Assembly: GCA_001304015.1 (NCBI GenBank)
Contig: LJUY01000011.1
Coordinates: forward strand, 1-64,000
DNA: 64,000 nt
Source: a candidate division Zixibacteria bacterium SM23_81
Lineage (GTDB): Bacteria > SM23-81
Direction of reading: 5' to 3'
Shown here: positions 38,484-49,369 of the stretch, one piece after another
Layout of the letters: every line of letters begins with the position of its first letter
Numbering within the stretch: position 1 is the stretch's first letter
Position numbers and translations under genes: made by a program
The notes under the pieces: generated by a model
What the model was told of the DNA's origin: nothing
The model's input: the letters and a program-made list of their open reading frames with translations, nothing else
Database searches by the model: none

Positions 38484-39281
38484 TCATTCTCTGGCCCATC
38501 TGGGTTTTCTCTTCTCTAGGAAGGCCGACATTCCCTCCTGGCCTTCCGGGCTCACCCTCAAGGAGGCGATGACCTCGGCAGTATAAGCTTTGGCTTCCTC
38601 AAAGCTCATGCCCGGGATTTTTCGCAGGATCTCTTTGCATGTATTCAGGGCCTTAGGTCCACTGGTCAAGAGTTGGGACACACGCTCCTGTACGGCTCTG
38701 TCCAGATCCTCCAAGGGCACCACCTCGTTGACCAATCCAAACCGTAAGGCTCTTTCGGCCGTTAACCTCTCCCCCGTTATGAAGAACTCACGGCAGGTGC
38801 TCTCACCCACTCGCCGGATCACATAGGGGGAGATAACTGCTGGAACCAGACCCAGCTTAACCTCACTGAGGCTGAACTTGGCCGTCTGGGCGGCTATGGC
38901 CAGGTCACAGGCGGCCATGAGACCGGTGCCTCCTCCAATGGCGGCGCCGTTCACCCGGGCGATGGTGGGCAAAGGCAAGGCATAGATGGCATACATCAGC
39001 TCAGCCAGCGATTTTGATTCTTGCACATTATCCTCAAAAGAGTAGTCCTTCACCTTTCTCATCCAATTCAGATCGGCCCCGGCGCAGAAGGATTTTCCCT
39101 GACCGGTGAGGATCACGACCCGTATCTTGGCATCTTGGCACACGGCAGCGAAGGCATGGCCAAGCTCCTGAACCATGACCTCGTTGAAGGCATTATGCAC
39201 CTGGGGCCGGTTTAGGACCAGGCGAACGATTGAGCCCTCCCGGGAGAAGAGGATGGTTTCGTAGCTCTGTCGATCAGTCAT
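38484..39281 (-). CDS. Enoyl-CoA hydratase/isomerase family protein
   Basis: SFCAGADLNWM, RVNGAAIGGGTGLMAACDLAIAA, EVKLGLVPAVISPYVIRRVGE. Confidence 0.93.
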   Translation of the reverse strand: MTDRQSYETILFSREGSIVRLVLNRPQVHNAFNEVMVQELGHAFAAVCQDAKIRVVILTGQGKSFCAGADLNWMRKVKDYSFEDNVQESKSLAELMYAIYALPLPTIARVNGAAIGGGTGLMAACDLAIAAQTAKFSLSEVKLGLVPAVISPYVIRRVGESTCREFFITGERLTAERALRFGLVNEVVPLEDLDRAVQERVSQLLTSGPKALNTCKEILRKIPGMSFEEAKAYTAEVIASLRVSPEGQEGMSAFLEKRKPRWARE

Positions 39282-39428
39282 AGATATTTTCCCCGCAAAA
39301 GTTTTCAGAAAATTGGAGGTTTGTGAGCGGGAGTCTCGGATCGACGACCCCTACCTCCTTGAATCCCTTCTTTGCGAAATCCCCCAATTCTCTTATATGA
39401 TCGTCTTCCCCCAATAGGTTCGACGAAG

Positions 39429-40694
39429 TTAATCTCTGTGCACCTCCAGCAACCCATCCACGAAGGCTGCGGGAAGACGCAACATTCTGTAATAACCCTG
39501 GCGGTGCCTACCTATGACAACTGGATTCAACCACTCCCACACCAATTCTCCCTCGTGGGTCACTTCGAATACTCGCCCTTGATCACTTTCAGAGATGAAG
39601 GTGTTCCCGTTGGGAAGTCGCTGGGCTGCGCCTTTTCTGCAGGAGTAAAAATCATCTGGCGGATCCGCCATGTACTCCCACACAATGTACTCAGCAAGGG
39701 GATCTAGCTCCACCACCCTGGAGTACCTGCGCTGGGTGCCATTGTCGAATACGAGAATGTGACCATTTGGTAACATCGTCGGATGGTGTGGCTCCTCCAG
39801 ATTACCCTCGCCCCAGGCCCACAGGACGCGGTAGGTGTCTTTCTCCAACACGGCGATTTGGTTCACATTTCGGAAACAGACCAGCAAATTGCCCCGCTGA
39901 AAGCGCCCATCTTTCTCTCCCAAGTCGTTATCCGGAATTATGTTGACTGTATTCATGTGAAAATATTCTAAGTCTCGATGCACACGCAGCCTCCCGGGCG
40001 AAGCCGAGATTTTGCTCTCGGGAGGTGAGCTGCCACGGGTGCTGTCGAGGACAGTGTCCAGAAACGACCTGGTGTCGAGAACGCCTTTGAGTTGGGCCAA
40101 ATTTTTATATGAAGACCACCTATCCAGCTCCTCTCCCTTGGCACTTATATGCACCAGAGCATCGAACCACACTTGCTTGTCTCTGTGTGCCCAGCGCTCC
40201 TTCACGATGGCGTAGAACGAACCATCTGGCGCCTGAGCCACGTCATGGTGGGCCGACATCTTCTTTCTCCATATTAGGTCTGAATCCCAGTTAAGCCGGA
40301 GCAAATCTCCAACTTTTATGACCATCAGATCTCCGTTCTCCAACAAGACGGCGTGGTCGGCGATGACACCGCCCCTAGAGGAGTATTCCCAGCGATGCAC
40401 TTCTTGCCCCATCATGTCCAACAAGAACGCCTTCCCAGAGTGGTTGGTACAGTAAAAGTTGTAGCCAGCATAGCTCTTCTCCGGATCATAGAGAACAACC
40501 CCAGCCTCGTTCGCATCGACGAGGTCTTCGGAGTGGGAAATATAGGGTACGGAGCGTAGCATCTCTAACCGCTGATACCAGTCCGGCTTTTTCGAGGTAG
40601 CCTCATCGGCTAAGGTCCCAAATGGAATGGACAGGAGGAACAAGCCCGGCATAACCATCCTCATCAGTGTTCGCGTGTGACCGTAAAAGTTCAT
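39429..40694 (-). CDS. Arylsulfotransferase (ASST)-like beta-propeller protein, paralogue 3
   Basis: AHHDVAQAPDGSFYAIV, HHPTMLPNGHILVFDNGTQRRYSRVVELDPLAEYIVWEYMADPPDDFYS; signal peptide; ATGA overlap with previous gene. Confidence 0.78.
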   Translation of the reverse strand: MNFYGHTRTLMRMVMPGLFLLSIPFGTLADEATSKKPDWYQRLEMLRSVPYISHSEDLVDANEAGVVLYDPEKSYAGYNFYCTNHSGKAFLLDMMGQEVHRWEYSSRGGVIADHAVLLENGDLMVIKVGDLLRLNWDSDLIWRKKMSAHHDVAQAPDGSFYAIVKERWAHRDKQVWFDALVHISAKGEELDRWSSYKNLAQLKGVLDTRSFLDTVLDSTRGSSPPESKISASPGRLRVHRDLEYFHMNTVNIIPDNDLGEKDGRFQRGNLLVCFRNVNQIAVLEKDTYRVLWAWGEGNLEEPHHPTMLPNGHILVFDNGTQRRYSRVVELDPLAEYIVWEYMADPPDDFYSCRKGAAQRLPNGNTFISESDQGRVFEVTHEGELVWEWLNPVVIGRHRQGYYRMLRLPAAFVDGLLEVHRD

Positions 40695-42085
40695 TCCCAC
40701 CACCTCCACCTCTGCTGCAGCTTGTCCACCTGGGCTTTGGGCAGGCGCGTCAACCTGTAGAGGGTCTCGCGGCGCCCATCTCTGATGGACGGATTTAACC
40801 AGGTCCACACCACTTCTCCCTGCTGGGTCACCTCGAAAACATGCCCTTTATCGCTTTCACAGATGAGCGTATTCCCATTGGGAAGCCGCTGGGCTGAACC
40901 TCTGCCAAAGGAAAAAAAATCCTCCGGTGGCTCCGCCATGTACTCCCAGACAATGGCCCCGGCTACGGGATCCAGCTCCACCACCCGGGAGTATTCGCGC
41001 TCGACTCCATTGTCGAATATCAGGATATGGCCGTCTTCCAGCATCGTCGGATGATGGGGCCACTGCAACTGGCCCTCGCCCCAGGCCCACAGGACGCGGT
41101 AGGTGCCCTTTTCCAACACAGCGATCTGGTTGACATTCCGGAAACAGACCAACAAATTTCCCATCTGAAATCGCGAATCTCTTTCTCCTAATCCAGTAGC
41201 CGGGAGCACGCCGATGGTATTGGTGTGAAAGTAGTCCAGGCCACCACGACGCAGGGCCAACTCCTTCTTAACTTCAGCCGACCTCCTGTCCTCCTGCGAT
41301 GGGTCACTTTGGAGGTGTACGTGAAAGCGGCCGATTTCCTTGCCACTATGCGTTTTTGTTTTCTTAACCACGTCCGGCTTCCTATCCTCTGGCGACCAGA
41401 CACAGAGGGCGCTGTCCAGAATGGAGTCCAGAAACGACCTCGTGTCCAGAACGCTCTTGATCTCGGCCAAATGATCGTAAGTGTTCCACCTATCGATTTC
41501 CTCTCCGTCCGGCGTCAAATGCACTATAGCGTCGACCCTCACCCTCATCCCCCTGTGAGTTATGTACTCTCGGACGGCGACATAAAAGGATCCATCAGGT
41601 GCTGGAGCCACGTCATGATGCACCGCCAGTTCCTTTTTCCAGATCAGCTTCGAGTCCCAGTCGAGGCGGAACAGTTCCTGAAACATTTTGATGACTACTA
41701 AATCTCCGTTCTCCAACATAACGGCGTGCTCGGAGCCGCTGATCTCTTTCTGGGGGATATATGTCCATCTGTGCACCACCTGGCCGTCAATGTCCAACAA
41801 CAAAGCCTCGCCGGATGAGCTGGTGCAGTAAAGATTATAGCCTTCACAGGCTTTCTCTGGATCATAGAACAAAACGCCAGCTTCGCTCTCATTGGCCATG
41901 GATTCGGTCAAACTAACATAGGGCATAGAACGGAGCATTTCCAGCTGCTTTTTCCAACCTTCTGGCTTCTTCGAGGTCCGTTCGTCGCCCCGGATGCTCG
42001 TTGAAACCGAGATCAGAACCAGGCTCAGCACAACTATCCTCACCAGTCTCCGCTTGTAACTGCAAAAGCTCATTCCCGCCGCCAT
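40691..42085 (-). CDS. Arylsulfotransferase-like beta-propeller protein, paralogue 2
   Basis: Same family motifs as neighbours (HHDVAPAPDGSFYVAV, HHPTMLEDGHILIFDNGVEREYSRVVELDP); TAATG overlap with previous gene. Confidence 0.78.
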   Translation of the reverse strand: MAAGMSFCSYKRRLVRIVVLSLVLISVSTSIRGDERTSKKPEGWKKQLEMLRSMPYVSLTESMANESEAGVLFYDPEKACEGYNLYCTSSSGEALLLDIDGQVVHRWTYIPQKEISGSEHAVMLENGDLVVIKMFQELFRLDWDSKLIWKKELAVHHDVAPAPDGSFYVAVREYITHRGMRVRVDAIVHLTPDGEEIDRWNTYDHLAEIKSVLDTRSFLDSILDSALCVWSPEDRKPDVVKKTKTHSGKEIGRFHVHLQSDPSQEDRRSAEVKKELALRRGGLDYFHTNTIGVLPATGLGERDSRFQMGNLLVCFRNVNQIAVLEKGTYRVLWAWGEGQLQWPHHPTMLEDGHILIFDNGVEREYSRVVELDPVAGAIVWEYMAEPPEDFFSFGRGSAQRLPNGNTLICESDKGHVFEVTQQGEVVWTWLNPSIRDGRRETLYRLTRLPKAQVDKLQQRWRWWE

Positions 42086-43305
42086 TACCTTTTCATAAAC
42101 CTGTCCACCTGTTCTTCAGGAACGCGCGTCATCCTATAGACAGTAGCGCGGCTCTGCTTACCGACCATCGGACTTAACCACTTCCACACCATTTCCCCAT
42201 CCATGGTCACCTCGAAAGCCCGCCCCTTATTACTCTCACAGATGAGCGTATTCCCGTTGGGAAGCCGCTGAGTCGAACCTCTGTCGTATGAGTAAAAATC
42301 CTCAGGCACCTCTGCCATGTACTCCCAGACAATAGCCTCTGTCACGGGGTCCAGCTCCACTACTCGGGAGTATTTGCGCTTGATGCCATTGTCGAAGATG
42401 AGTATATGACCATTGGGCAGCATCGTCGGTTGGTGTGGCCATTCCAATTGACCCTCGCCCCAAGCCCAGAGCACACGATAGGTATCCTTTTCCAACACAG
42501 CTATCTGGTTTACGTTCCGGAAACAGACCAGCAAATTACCCATCTGAAATCGTGAATCTTTTCTTCCCAAAGGTGTGGCCGGGAGTAGATTCACAGTATT
42601 CATGTGAAAGTAATCGCGTTGGTAGCGGGACAGTATCCTGTACTCAGCTTCATCAAAGTTTTCACCCCTTTCCGACCAGTCAGCAAGAAGACCATCCAGA
42701 GCTGTGTCCAGAAACGACCTGGTGTCGAGAACGTTCCTGATGTCAGCCAAATGATCATAGGTGGACCACATATCGATTTCTTCGCCGTCCGCCGTCATAT
42801 GCACAAGGGTGTCGAACAACACTGACAATCCCCTGTGGGTTTTAGTCTCTTGAACGATGACGTAAAACGAGCCATCAGGTGCTGGAGCCACATCATGATG
42901 CACCGCCAGTGTCCTTCTCCAGATTAGCTCCGAGTCCCAATTGATCCGAAGCAGCCCCATCAATTTCACTATGATCAGCTCTCCGCTTTCCAGCATGACG
43001 GCATGACGGGAGAAGTTGCCCTGTAATCGCGGATAAGTCCATCGGTGTACCACTCGGCCCTCCATGTCCAGCAAAAAAACCTCTCCAGACGACCAGGCGC
43101 AGTATAAGTTATATCCGCTATAGGCCTTCTCTGGATTATAGAGCACCACGCCGGTGTCGGTCTCATCAACGGCGGTTTCGGAGTAACCAACATAAGGCAC
43201 AGAGCGGAGCATCTCCAGCCGCCTTATCCACTCTTCGGATTTCCTCGAGGTTTCTTCGTCAGCCCGGCTGCTCGTTGAGATTAAGACCAGACTCAAAACC
43301 AGCAA
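42085..43305 (-). CDS. Arylsulfotransferase-like beta-propeller protein, paralogue 1
   Basis: HHDVAPAPDGSFYVIV, HQPTMLPNGHILIFDNGIKRKYSRVVELDPVTEAIVWEYMAEVPEDFYS. Confidence 0.78.
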   Translation of the reverse strand: MLVLSLVLISTSSRADEETSRKSEEWIRRLEMLRSVPYVGYSETAVDETDTGVVLYNPEKAYSGYNLYCAWSSGEVFLLDMEGRVVHRWTYPRLQGNFSRHAVMLESGELIIVKLMGLLRINWDSELIWRRTLAVHHDVAPAPDGSFYVIVQETKTHRGLSVLFDTLVHMTADGEEIDMWSTYDHLADIRNVLDTRSFLDTALDGLLADWSERGENFDEAEYRILSRYQRDYFHMNTVNLLPATPLGRKDSRFQMGNLLVCFRNVNQIAVLEKDTYRVLWAWGEGQLEWPHQPTMLPNGHILIFDNGIKRKYSRVVELDPVTEAIVWEYMAEVPEDFYSYDRGSTQRLPNGNTLICESNKGRAFEVTMDGEMVWKWLSPMVGKQSRATVYRMTRVPEEQVDRFMKR

Positions 43306-43409
43306 GAGTATCGTCGCAAACTCGACGGTTCGTATACTCTCCAGCTATTTGCTCCTCAGGTTGTGAGTTGTGGCTTTCTGATTAACGGGCACAAATGTCC
43401 ATCGCATCG

Positions 43410-45017
43410 CTACATTCGAAAGACTCCGAATCGATGTTCGGGGATGGGAGCGTTGAGGGACATGCTAATCCCCAATCCTAAGGCCATCCGGGTATCGAGA
43501 GGATCCAGGATGCCATCGTCCCACAGACGGGCGGTGCTGATATAGGCGCTGCTCTCTTCCTCGTACTTCTTGAGAATAGGAGCCTTGAACTTCTCCTGTT
43601 CCTTCGAGCTCATGGTCTGGCCCTTCTTTCTTAACTTTTCAAGCTTGACAGTCAACAGAACGTTGGCCGCTTGCTCACCCCCCATCACGCAGATCTTGGC
43701 GTTGGGCCACATCCACAGCAACCGGGGATCATAAGCTCTTCCGCACATCCCATAATTGCCAGCTCCGTATGATCCACCCACGATGACCGTGAACTTGGGT
43801 ACGTCGGCGTTGGCCACAGCATGAACCAGTTTGGCCCCGTCCTTGGCGATGCCTCCATGCTCGTATTGTTTGCCCACGATGAAGCCTGTGATGTTCTGGA
43901 GAAAAAGCAGTGGAATTTTGCGCACAGCGCACATGCTGACGAAATGAGCCCCTTTCAAGGAGCTCTCCGAGAAGAGAACGCCGTTATTACCCAGAATACC
44001 CACCGGGTAGCCCATGATGCGGGCAAAGCCGGTGACCAAGGTGGGCCCATACAGCTCCTTGAATTCGTGAAACTCGCTGCCATCCACCAAGCGAGCGATG
44101 ATTTCCTTAATATTGAAAGGCTTACGCAGATCTCTGGGGATAATCCCATACATCTCCTCTGGATCGTAGAAGGGGTCCCTGGATTCAGTGGTCTCTAGTT
44201 GATGCTTGAGGGGAGTATTTAGATTTTGGACGATGTTACGGCAGATCTGAATGGCGTGCTCGTCGTTGAGGGCATAATGGTCCGAGACTCCCGAGATGCG
44301 GCAGTGGACGTCCGCTCCACCCAACTCCTCCTCCGTCACTTGCTCTTTGGTGGCCGCCTTGACCAGGGGTGGGCCTCCGATGAAAATGGTCCCCTGCTCT
44401 TTAACTATGATCGTCTCGTCGCTCATAGCCGGAACGTATGCACCTCCCGCCGTGCAGGAACCCATCACTACAGAGATCTGAGGGATGTTTAGCGCAGACA
44501 ACCGAGCCTGGTTGTAAAAAATGCGGCCAAAGTGCTCCTTGTCGGGAAAGGTGCCCGCCTGCAAGGGGAGAAATATGCCCCCGGAGTCAACCAAGTAGAT
44601 GCAGGGCAGGCGATTCTCCAAAGCCACTTCCTGAGCACGAACGTGCTTCTTGATGGTCATCGGCACGTAGGTGCCGCCCTTGACCGTGGCGTCGTTGGCC
44701 ACCACCAATACCTCTCGGCCGCGAATCACTCCCACCCCGGTGATTATTCCGGCACTGGGGAAACCATCATCGTACATCCCGTAAGCAGCCAGAGGGCTAA
44801 ATTCTAAAAAAGGCGTATCCGGATCGAAGAGCTTGTTCAGTCGCTCCCGGGCTGTGAGCTTGCCCCGCTCCTCGTGCTTTTTGTGGGCAGCTGGAGGGCC
44901 TCCTTTCTGGATTTTCTCCAGCCGCTCCTTGTACTCCGCCACCAGCTTGAGCGTGTGGTCGCGATTTTCCTTGAACTCACGACTTTTGACATCCACTTTG
45001 CTCTCGACGCGAAACAT
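43410..45017 (-). CDS. Acyl-CoA carboxylase carboxyltransferase (methylcrotonyl/propionyl-CoA type)
   Basis: [113 protein letters not shown]. Confidence 0.95.
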   Translation of the reverse strand: MFRVESKVDVKSREFKENRDHTLKLVAEYKERLEKIQKGGPPAAHKKHEERGKLTARERLNKLFDPDTPFLEFSPLAAYGMYDDGFPSAGIITGVGVIRGREVLVVANDATVKGGTYVPMTIKKHVRAQEVALENRLPCIYLVDSGGIFLPLQAGTFPDKEHFGRIFYNQARLSALNIPQISVVMGSCTAGGAYVPAMSDETIIVKEQGTIFIGGPPLVKAATKEQVTEEELGGADVHCRISGVSDHYALNDEHAIQICRNIVQNLNTPLKHQLETTESRDPFYDPEEMYGIIPRDLRKPFNIKEIIARLVDGSEFHEFKELYGPTLVTGFARIMGYPVGILGNNGVLFSESSLKGAHFVSMCAVRKIPLLFLQNITGFIVGKQYEHGGIAKDGAKLVHAVANADVPKFTVIVGGSYGAGNYGMCGRAYDPRLLWMWPNAKICVMGGEQAANVLLTVKLEKLRKKGQTMSSKEQEKFKAPILKKYEEESSAYISTARLWDDGILDPLDTRMALGLGISMSLNAPIPEHRFGVFRM

Positions 45018-45044
45018 CCCATCTCTCCCCTTGCTGGTTTGCCG

Positions 45045-45443
45045 TTAGGAAACGATTGGGACGCACTTGTACCCATAACAGATGATTCCCGCCTGGCCCT
45101 CGTCCCGAATCCGACGAAATTCTACCTTGACGTTCTGCCCGATCTTTATAGAATCCAAAGGACAGTCGGCGATCTGGGCTGTGAGCCTGGTGCCTCCTTT
45201 CAGCTCCACGACCGCCACCGCGTAAGGAGCCTCGTCAGAAAACGGAGTCGGCGCCACGCGGATCACCGTGTAGGTCAGAACCGTTCCCGTATCGGGCAAT
45301 CTCACCGTCTCGAACTCTCGCGAACTGCAGCTGGGGCAGACAAGTCTCGGCGGAAAGGCTATCCGGCTACATTTTTTGCATTTTCCGGCCTCCAGCCGAT
45401 ATCGCTGAGGGATCTCCCGCCAATATCTCGCTGACGTTGACAA
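45045..45443 (-). CDS. DUF35 zinc-ribbon/OB-fold acyl-CoA-binding protein
   Basis: CKKCSRIAFPPRLVCPSCSSREFETVRL zinc ribbon, then OB-fold. Confidence 0.9.
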   Translation of the reverse strand: MSTSARYWREIPQRYRLEAGKCKKCSRIAFPPRLVCPSCSSREFETVRLPDTGTVLTYTVIRVAPTPFSDEAPYAVAVVELKGGTRLTAQIADCPLDSIKIGQNVKVEFRRIRDEGQAGIICYGYKCVPIVS

Positions 45444-45537
45444 TGCTGCCTCCTTCCAATGGCTTATTGTTCAATAGATTTTCGCTAAGTTCAGATCATT
45501 TAAATTTCTCACTCACAACTGGAAACGCCTTCTTAGC

Positions 45538-46689
45538 TCACTCTCCTTTTGCTTCGCACAGCAGATCTGCGCTTCTACACCAGGGCAGATCCAGCTGACA
45601 CCCCTGGAACAAAAAGCAAGTTCTTTTGCAGATCGAAACGAGCATGAGCATCACTGGTACTTCTATTAAGACGCCGACCACCGTCGCCAATGCTGCCCCT
45701 GAAGAGAGTCCGAAAAGCATCGCTGCCGTCGCGATGGCCACTTCAAAATGGTTGGAAGCCCCAATCATAGCAGCGGGGGCGGCGTCGTGATAGGAAAACC
45801 TCAGCAAGCGAGCCAAACCATATCCCAAACCGAAAATGAAGATGGTCTGGATGAAAAGCGGGATGGCAATCCACAATATGGTAAAAGGATTCGCTACGAT
45901 AATTTCCCCTTTTAAGGAGAACAGAACCACCAGGGTGGCCAGCAGAGCAACGATGCTCACCGGTGTAAGCCAATGCAAAAACTTCTCATTAAACCATTCT
46001 AGACCTTTTAATGTGATGATCCACTTCCGTGAAAGGTATCCTGTCACCAATGGTAAGGCCACATAGATGGCCACTGAAAGCAAAATCGTTTGCCACGGTA
46101 TGGGCATCGCGTTGACACCAAGCAGAAAGCCTCCCAATGGTGCATATAGGAAGAGCATGGCCAATGAGTTGATGGCAGACATCACCAAAGCATGAGCCAC
46201 ATTGCCCCTGGCCAAATAACTCCACATCAGAACCATGGCCGTGCAGGGAGCCACTCCTAACAAAATGGTGCCGGAAATATAACTTCGCCACAACTCCACT
46301 TCTTGCCCCGTTTTAATTATTTCTGTCCCGGGCAGAAAGCCCTTGAGAAGGTGCCCCAAGAACAATGTGGCGATGAGAAACATGGTAAAAGGCTTAATCG
46401 TCCAGTTGATAAAAAGGGTCAGAGCAACTGGCTTCGGTGTTTTAACGGCCTTTACTATTTGCCCAAAATCTATCTTGACCATGATGGGATACATCATGAA
46501 GAACAGGCAAATCGCGATGGGAATGGACACTTGATATACCGAAAGAGAGTCCAGTTTAATGGCGATCTCTGGAGCGAGTTTTCCCAAAACGATGCCGGCT
46601 CCAATACAAAGCAAAACCCAGAGGGTCAAATTCTTCTCAAAAATCGACAGATTTCTTTTCTCTACCGCCATGTTATTCTCTGCTTCCAT
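45538..46689 (-). CDS. ACR3-family arsenite efflux transporter
   Basis: [20 protein letters not shown], polytopic; [39 protein letters not shown]. Confidence 0.93.
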   Translation of the reverse strand: MEAENNMAVEKRNLSIFEKNLTLWVLLCIGAGIVLGKLAPEIAIKLDSLSVYQVSIPIAICLFFMMYPIMVKIDFGQIVKAVKTPKPVALTLFINWTIKPFTMFLIATLFLGHLLKGFLPGTEIIKTGQEVELWRSYISGTILLGVAPCTAMVLMWSYLARGNVAHALVMSAINSLAMLFLYAPLGGFLLGVNAMPIPWQTILLSVAIYVALPLVTGYLSRKWIITLKGLEWFNEKFLHWLTPVSIVALLATLVVLFSLKGEIIVANPFTILWIAIPLFIQTIFIFGLGYGLARLLRFSYHDAAPAAMIGASNHFEVAIATAAMLFGLSSGAALATVVGVLIEVPVMLMLVSICKRTCFLFQGCQLDLPWCRSADLLCEAKGE

Positions 46690-46752
46690 CTAAGCAAATT
46701 GGACGTGGGTGATAATGTGACAAGATTAAACCGAGATGCCTTATTTATAGCC

Positions 46753-47910
46753 CTAACCCCTTCGAAAGATATGCACCGCGGTGCTGCCGCCAGTGCCACC
46801 CATGTTCTGGCTTAGACCCAGCCTGGCTCCCTCCACCTGCCGCTCTCCGGCATCGCCGCGAAGCTGCTTCACGATCTCAATGGCCTGAGCCACGCCGGTG
46901 GCTCCCACCGGATGCCCCTTGGCTTTCAGCCCGCCGCTGGTGTTCACGGGAATCTTGCCCCCCAATGCGGTTAGGCCGCTCTCGGCCGCCTTCCCACCTT
47001 GGCCTTTCTCCACCAAGCCCAGGGCCTCTATAACGCAGATCTCGGCGATGGTGAAACAGTCGTGTACCTCGGCCAACTGCAGATCGCTGGGGCCCACGCC
47101 GGCCATCTGGAAAGCTCTCTCCGAAGCCATGGCGGTGGCGCTCAACCAGGTCAGGTCCTTCCGCGAATGCAGGGCGATGGTATCGGTAGCCTGTCCCGAG
47201 CCGATGATCTGGACCATGGGCTTTGTGCTCATCTTCCTGGCCATCTCCACCGGGCAGAGGATAACCGCCGCCGCCCCATCGGTGATGGGGGAGCAGTCCA
47301 GAATCCTCAAAGGGTCAGCCACCAGCACGGAGTTGAGCACGGCTTCCACAGTGACCTTGAAGGGATACTGCGCCAGGGGATTCATGGAACCGTGTTGGTG
47401 ATTTTTCACAGCCACCTGGGCCAGCTGCTCCCGGGTGGTTCCATAGTCGTACATGTGCCGGTGGGCCATCATGGCATAGAGACCCGGAAAGGTGATGCCC
47501 TGGTAATCTTCATATTCCTGATCGGCGGCCGTGGACAGGGCATAGGTGGCCTCACCACCGCTCACGTCTGTCATCTTCTCCACCCCGCCTACCAATACGA
47601 TGTCGCTCATTCCCGACGCCACCTCGAGAAAGCCTAGACGCAAGGCCACTCCTCCAGAGGCGCAGGCCGACTCGACCCGAGTGGCTGGGATGGAAGCTAC
47701 ACCTAAATAGTCGGCCATAAGAGAGCCCAGGTGCTCCTGACCCACGAAAAGCCCGCTGGTCATGCATCCTACGTACATGGATTCGATGTGATCGACACCG
47801 GCATCATCGATGGCTGCAAGGGCTGCTTCCACGAAGATATCCCGCATGGACTTCTCCCAGAGCTCGCCCCATCTGTTCATGCCCACGCCGATGACGGCTA
47901 CGTCTCTCAT
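46753..47910 (-). CDS. Thiolase (SCP2-like acetyl-CoA acetyltransferase)
   Basis: [72 protein letters not shown] 47910. Confidence 0.93.
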   Translation of the reverse strand: MRDVAVIGVGMNRWGELWEKSMRDIFVEAALAAIDDAGVDHIESMYVGCMTSGLFVGQEHLGSLMADYLGVASIPATRVESACASGGVALRLGFLEVASGMSDIVLVGGVEKMTDVSGGEATYALSTAADQEYEDYQGITFPGLYAMMAHRHMYDYGTTREQLAQVAVKNHQHGSMNPLAQYPFKVTVEAVLNSVLVADPLRILDCSPITDGAAAVILCPVEMARKMSTKPMVQIIGSGQATDTIALHSRKDLTWLSATAMASERAFQMAGVGPSDLQLAEVHDCFTIAEICVIEALGLVEKGQGGKAAESGLTALGGKIPVNTSGGLKAKGHPVGATGVAQAIEIVKQLRGDAGERQVEGARLGLSQNMGGTGGSTAVHIFRRG

Positions 47911-48053
47911 AGATTCCTCCCGGCTGAGTATTGCCTCATAGTTCTTCTCAAAAGCTTCTATGCACCTTTTTCTTTTTAGTCTTCCTCTTTGATGTCTCCT
48001 GTGGCTATCTCCTTTATCGCTCTCCTGTAACTCACTTCTCATTAGCTGTTTCC

Positions 48054-48992
48054 TTAAAGTGCCTCCTCTATGGCATTCTCTTCAATTTCTCTGGTAAGCA
48101 ACTTCTCTACAACTTCTCTGATAAACAGAGCATGAACAACTTCGGCCACCTTCAAAGGCTGTTTTTCCTCCTTGTCGGCAAACCACTGCTTGCTCAACAG
48201 CCCGGCGATAAATTGGATCTGTTCCTCGGGATGACTGGCACCGCCATACAATCTTCCCAGCTGGCTAAAAAAAACGGGGCCACCGCTGTAGCCTTTGAAG
48301 ATCTCCATATCGAAGCGAAAGGTCTTGTGCTTCTCCACGGGGAAGAGAGGATAGGAGGCGATCACGCCACCTCGTAAGATAGGAAATCCACCTTTGCCAT
48401 GAACGCCGTTCTGCGATGAGTAGCCCAAACACATCAGCGCATCCCCTGGATGAATCTCATATTTCTGAAATGTCCCTTCGTCGGCCAACAAATCCAGAGA
48501 GCTTAGTGGTATGTCAACATATCGGGGCAGCGAGACACACAGGGCGGCCACATCGGCATCTTTGTGTCGAATCCACAAGGGCTTGCCGTGGCGACGAATA
48601 TCAATCCACCAGGGACGCTCCTCCCACGATCCATCCCATCTCTTATCTCTCAAACCGAGTAGCGCCCGGTCATTCTGCAAGCTATCCAATAGATGATGTG
48701 AGGTGACCAGCACCGCTTTCCTGGGATCTTCTTTACATGGAAGATCAAAGACGAAGGCAGTGCCAAATAACAGCGAATCACCTGAGGTTATACCTTGCAG
48801 CTTAAAAGTGGACTCCATCAGGACTATATTCAGATCGACATACTCCTCTGCTGGGACCGTGGCATCAGCCACCGGAAACTGAGAGGGTCGCGGGCCCGTC
48901 CTCGCTGGACCTCGGGCGCAACATAGAAGGGTGAAGATAAGAAAGAGCAGAACCAAAAATATCCAGGCGAATTTATATCGTAACTGTTCCAT
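48054..48992 (-). CDS. Lipoprotein with trypsin-like serine protease fold
   Basis: Lipobox [18 protein letters not shown] (His), DADVAAL (Asp), [10 protein letters not shown] (Ser). Confidence 0.65.
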   Translation of the reverse strand: MEQLRYKFAWIFLVLLFLIFTLLCCARGPARTGPRPSQFPVADATVPAEEYVDLNIVLMESTFKLQGITSGDSLLFGTAFVFDLPCKEDPRKAVLVTSHHLLDSLQNDRALLGLRDKRWDGSWEERPWWIDIRRHGKPLWIRHKDADVAALCVSLPRYVDIPLSSLDLLADEGTFQKYEIHPGDALMCLGYSSQNGVHGKGGFPILRGGVIASYPLFPVEKHKTFRFDMEIFKGYSGGPVFFSQLGRLYGGASHPEEQIQFIAGLLSKQWFADKEEKQPLKVAEVVHALFIREVVEKLLTREIEENAIEEAL

Positions 48993-49369
48993 GTTTTCAA
49001 GACCGTTCAAAAAAGAGCTCCCGGAACCGAGGAAGCGGTAAAACTCTGCGACTCGCTGGGAGCTGAGAGATTTAGAGCACAAGTTTGAGCGAGGGTTAAA
49101 TGAATATGAAAAGAGAATGCTAATACAAGCAGAAACAAAATGGTGGGGAAAAAACAGGGCGGTTTCTTCTCAAGTGGTAATCGTATTAAAAAGTTGTTTC
49201 TGGCCATAAACATCACCTAGAGCTAAGGAATGAGGGCTGGGCACGAATCAGAATATGCACAACAACTTGTGGGAAGAGCTTATTATAATAACAAATTTTT
49301 GGGCTTTTGTCAATTGCGAAAGGGTGAAAAGAAGCGAATATTAGCAGGACAATGGGTGAGTACTCTTTA

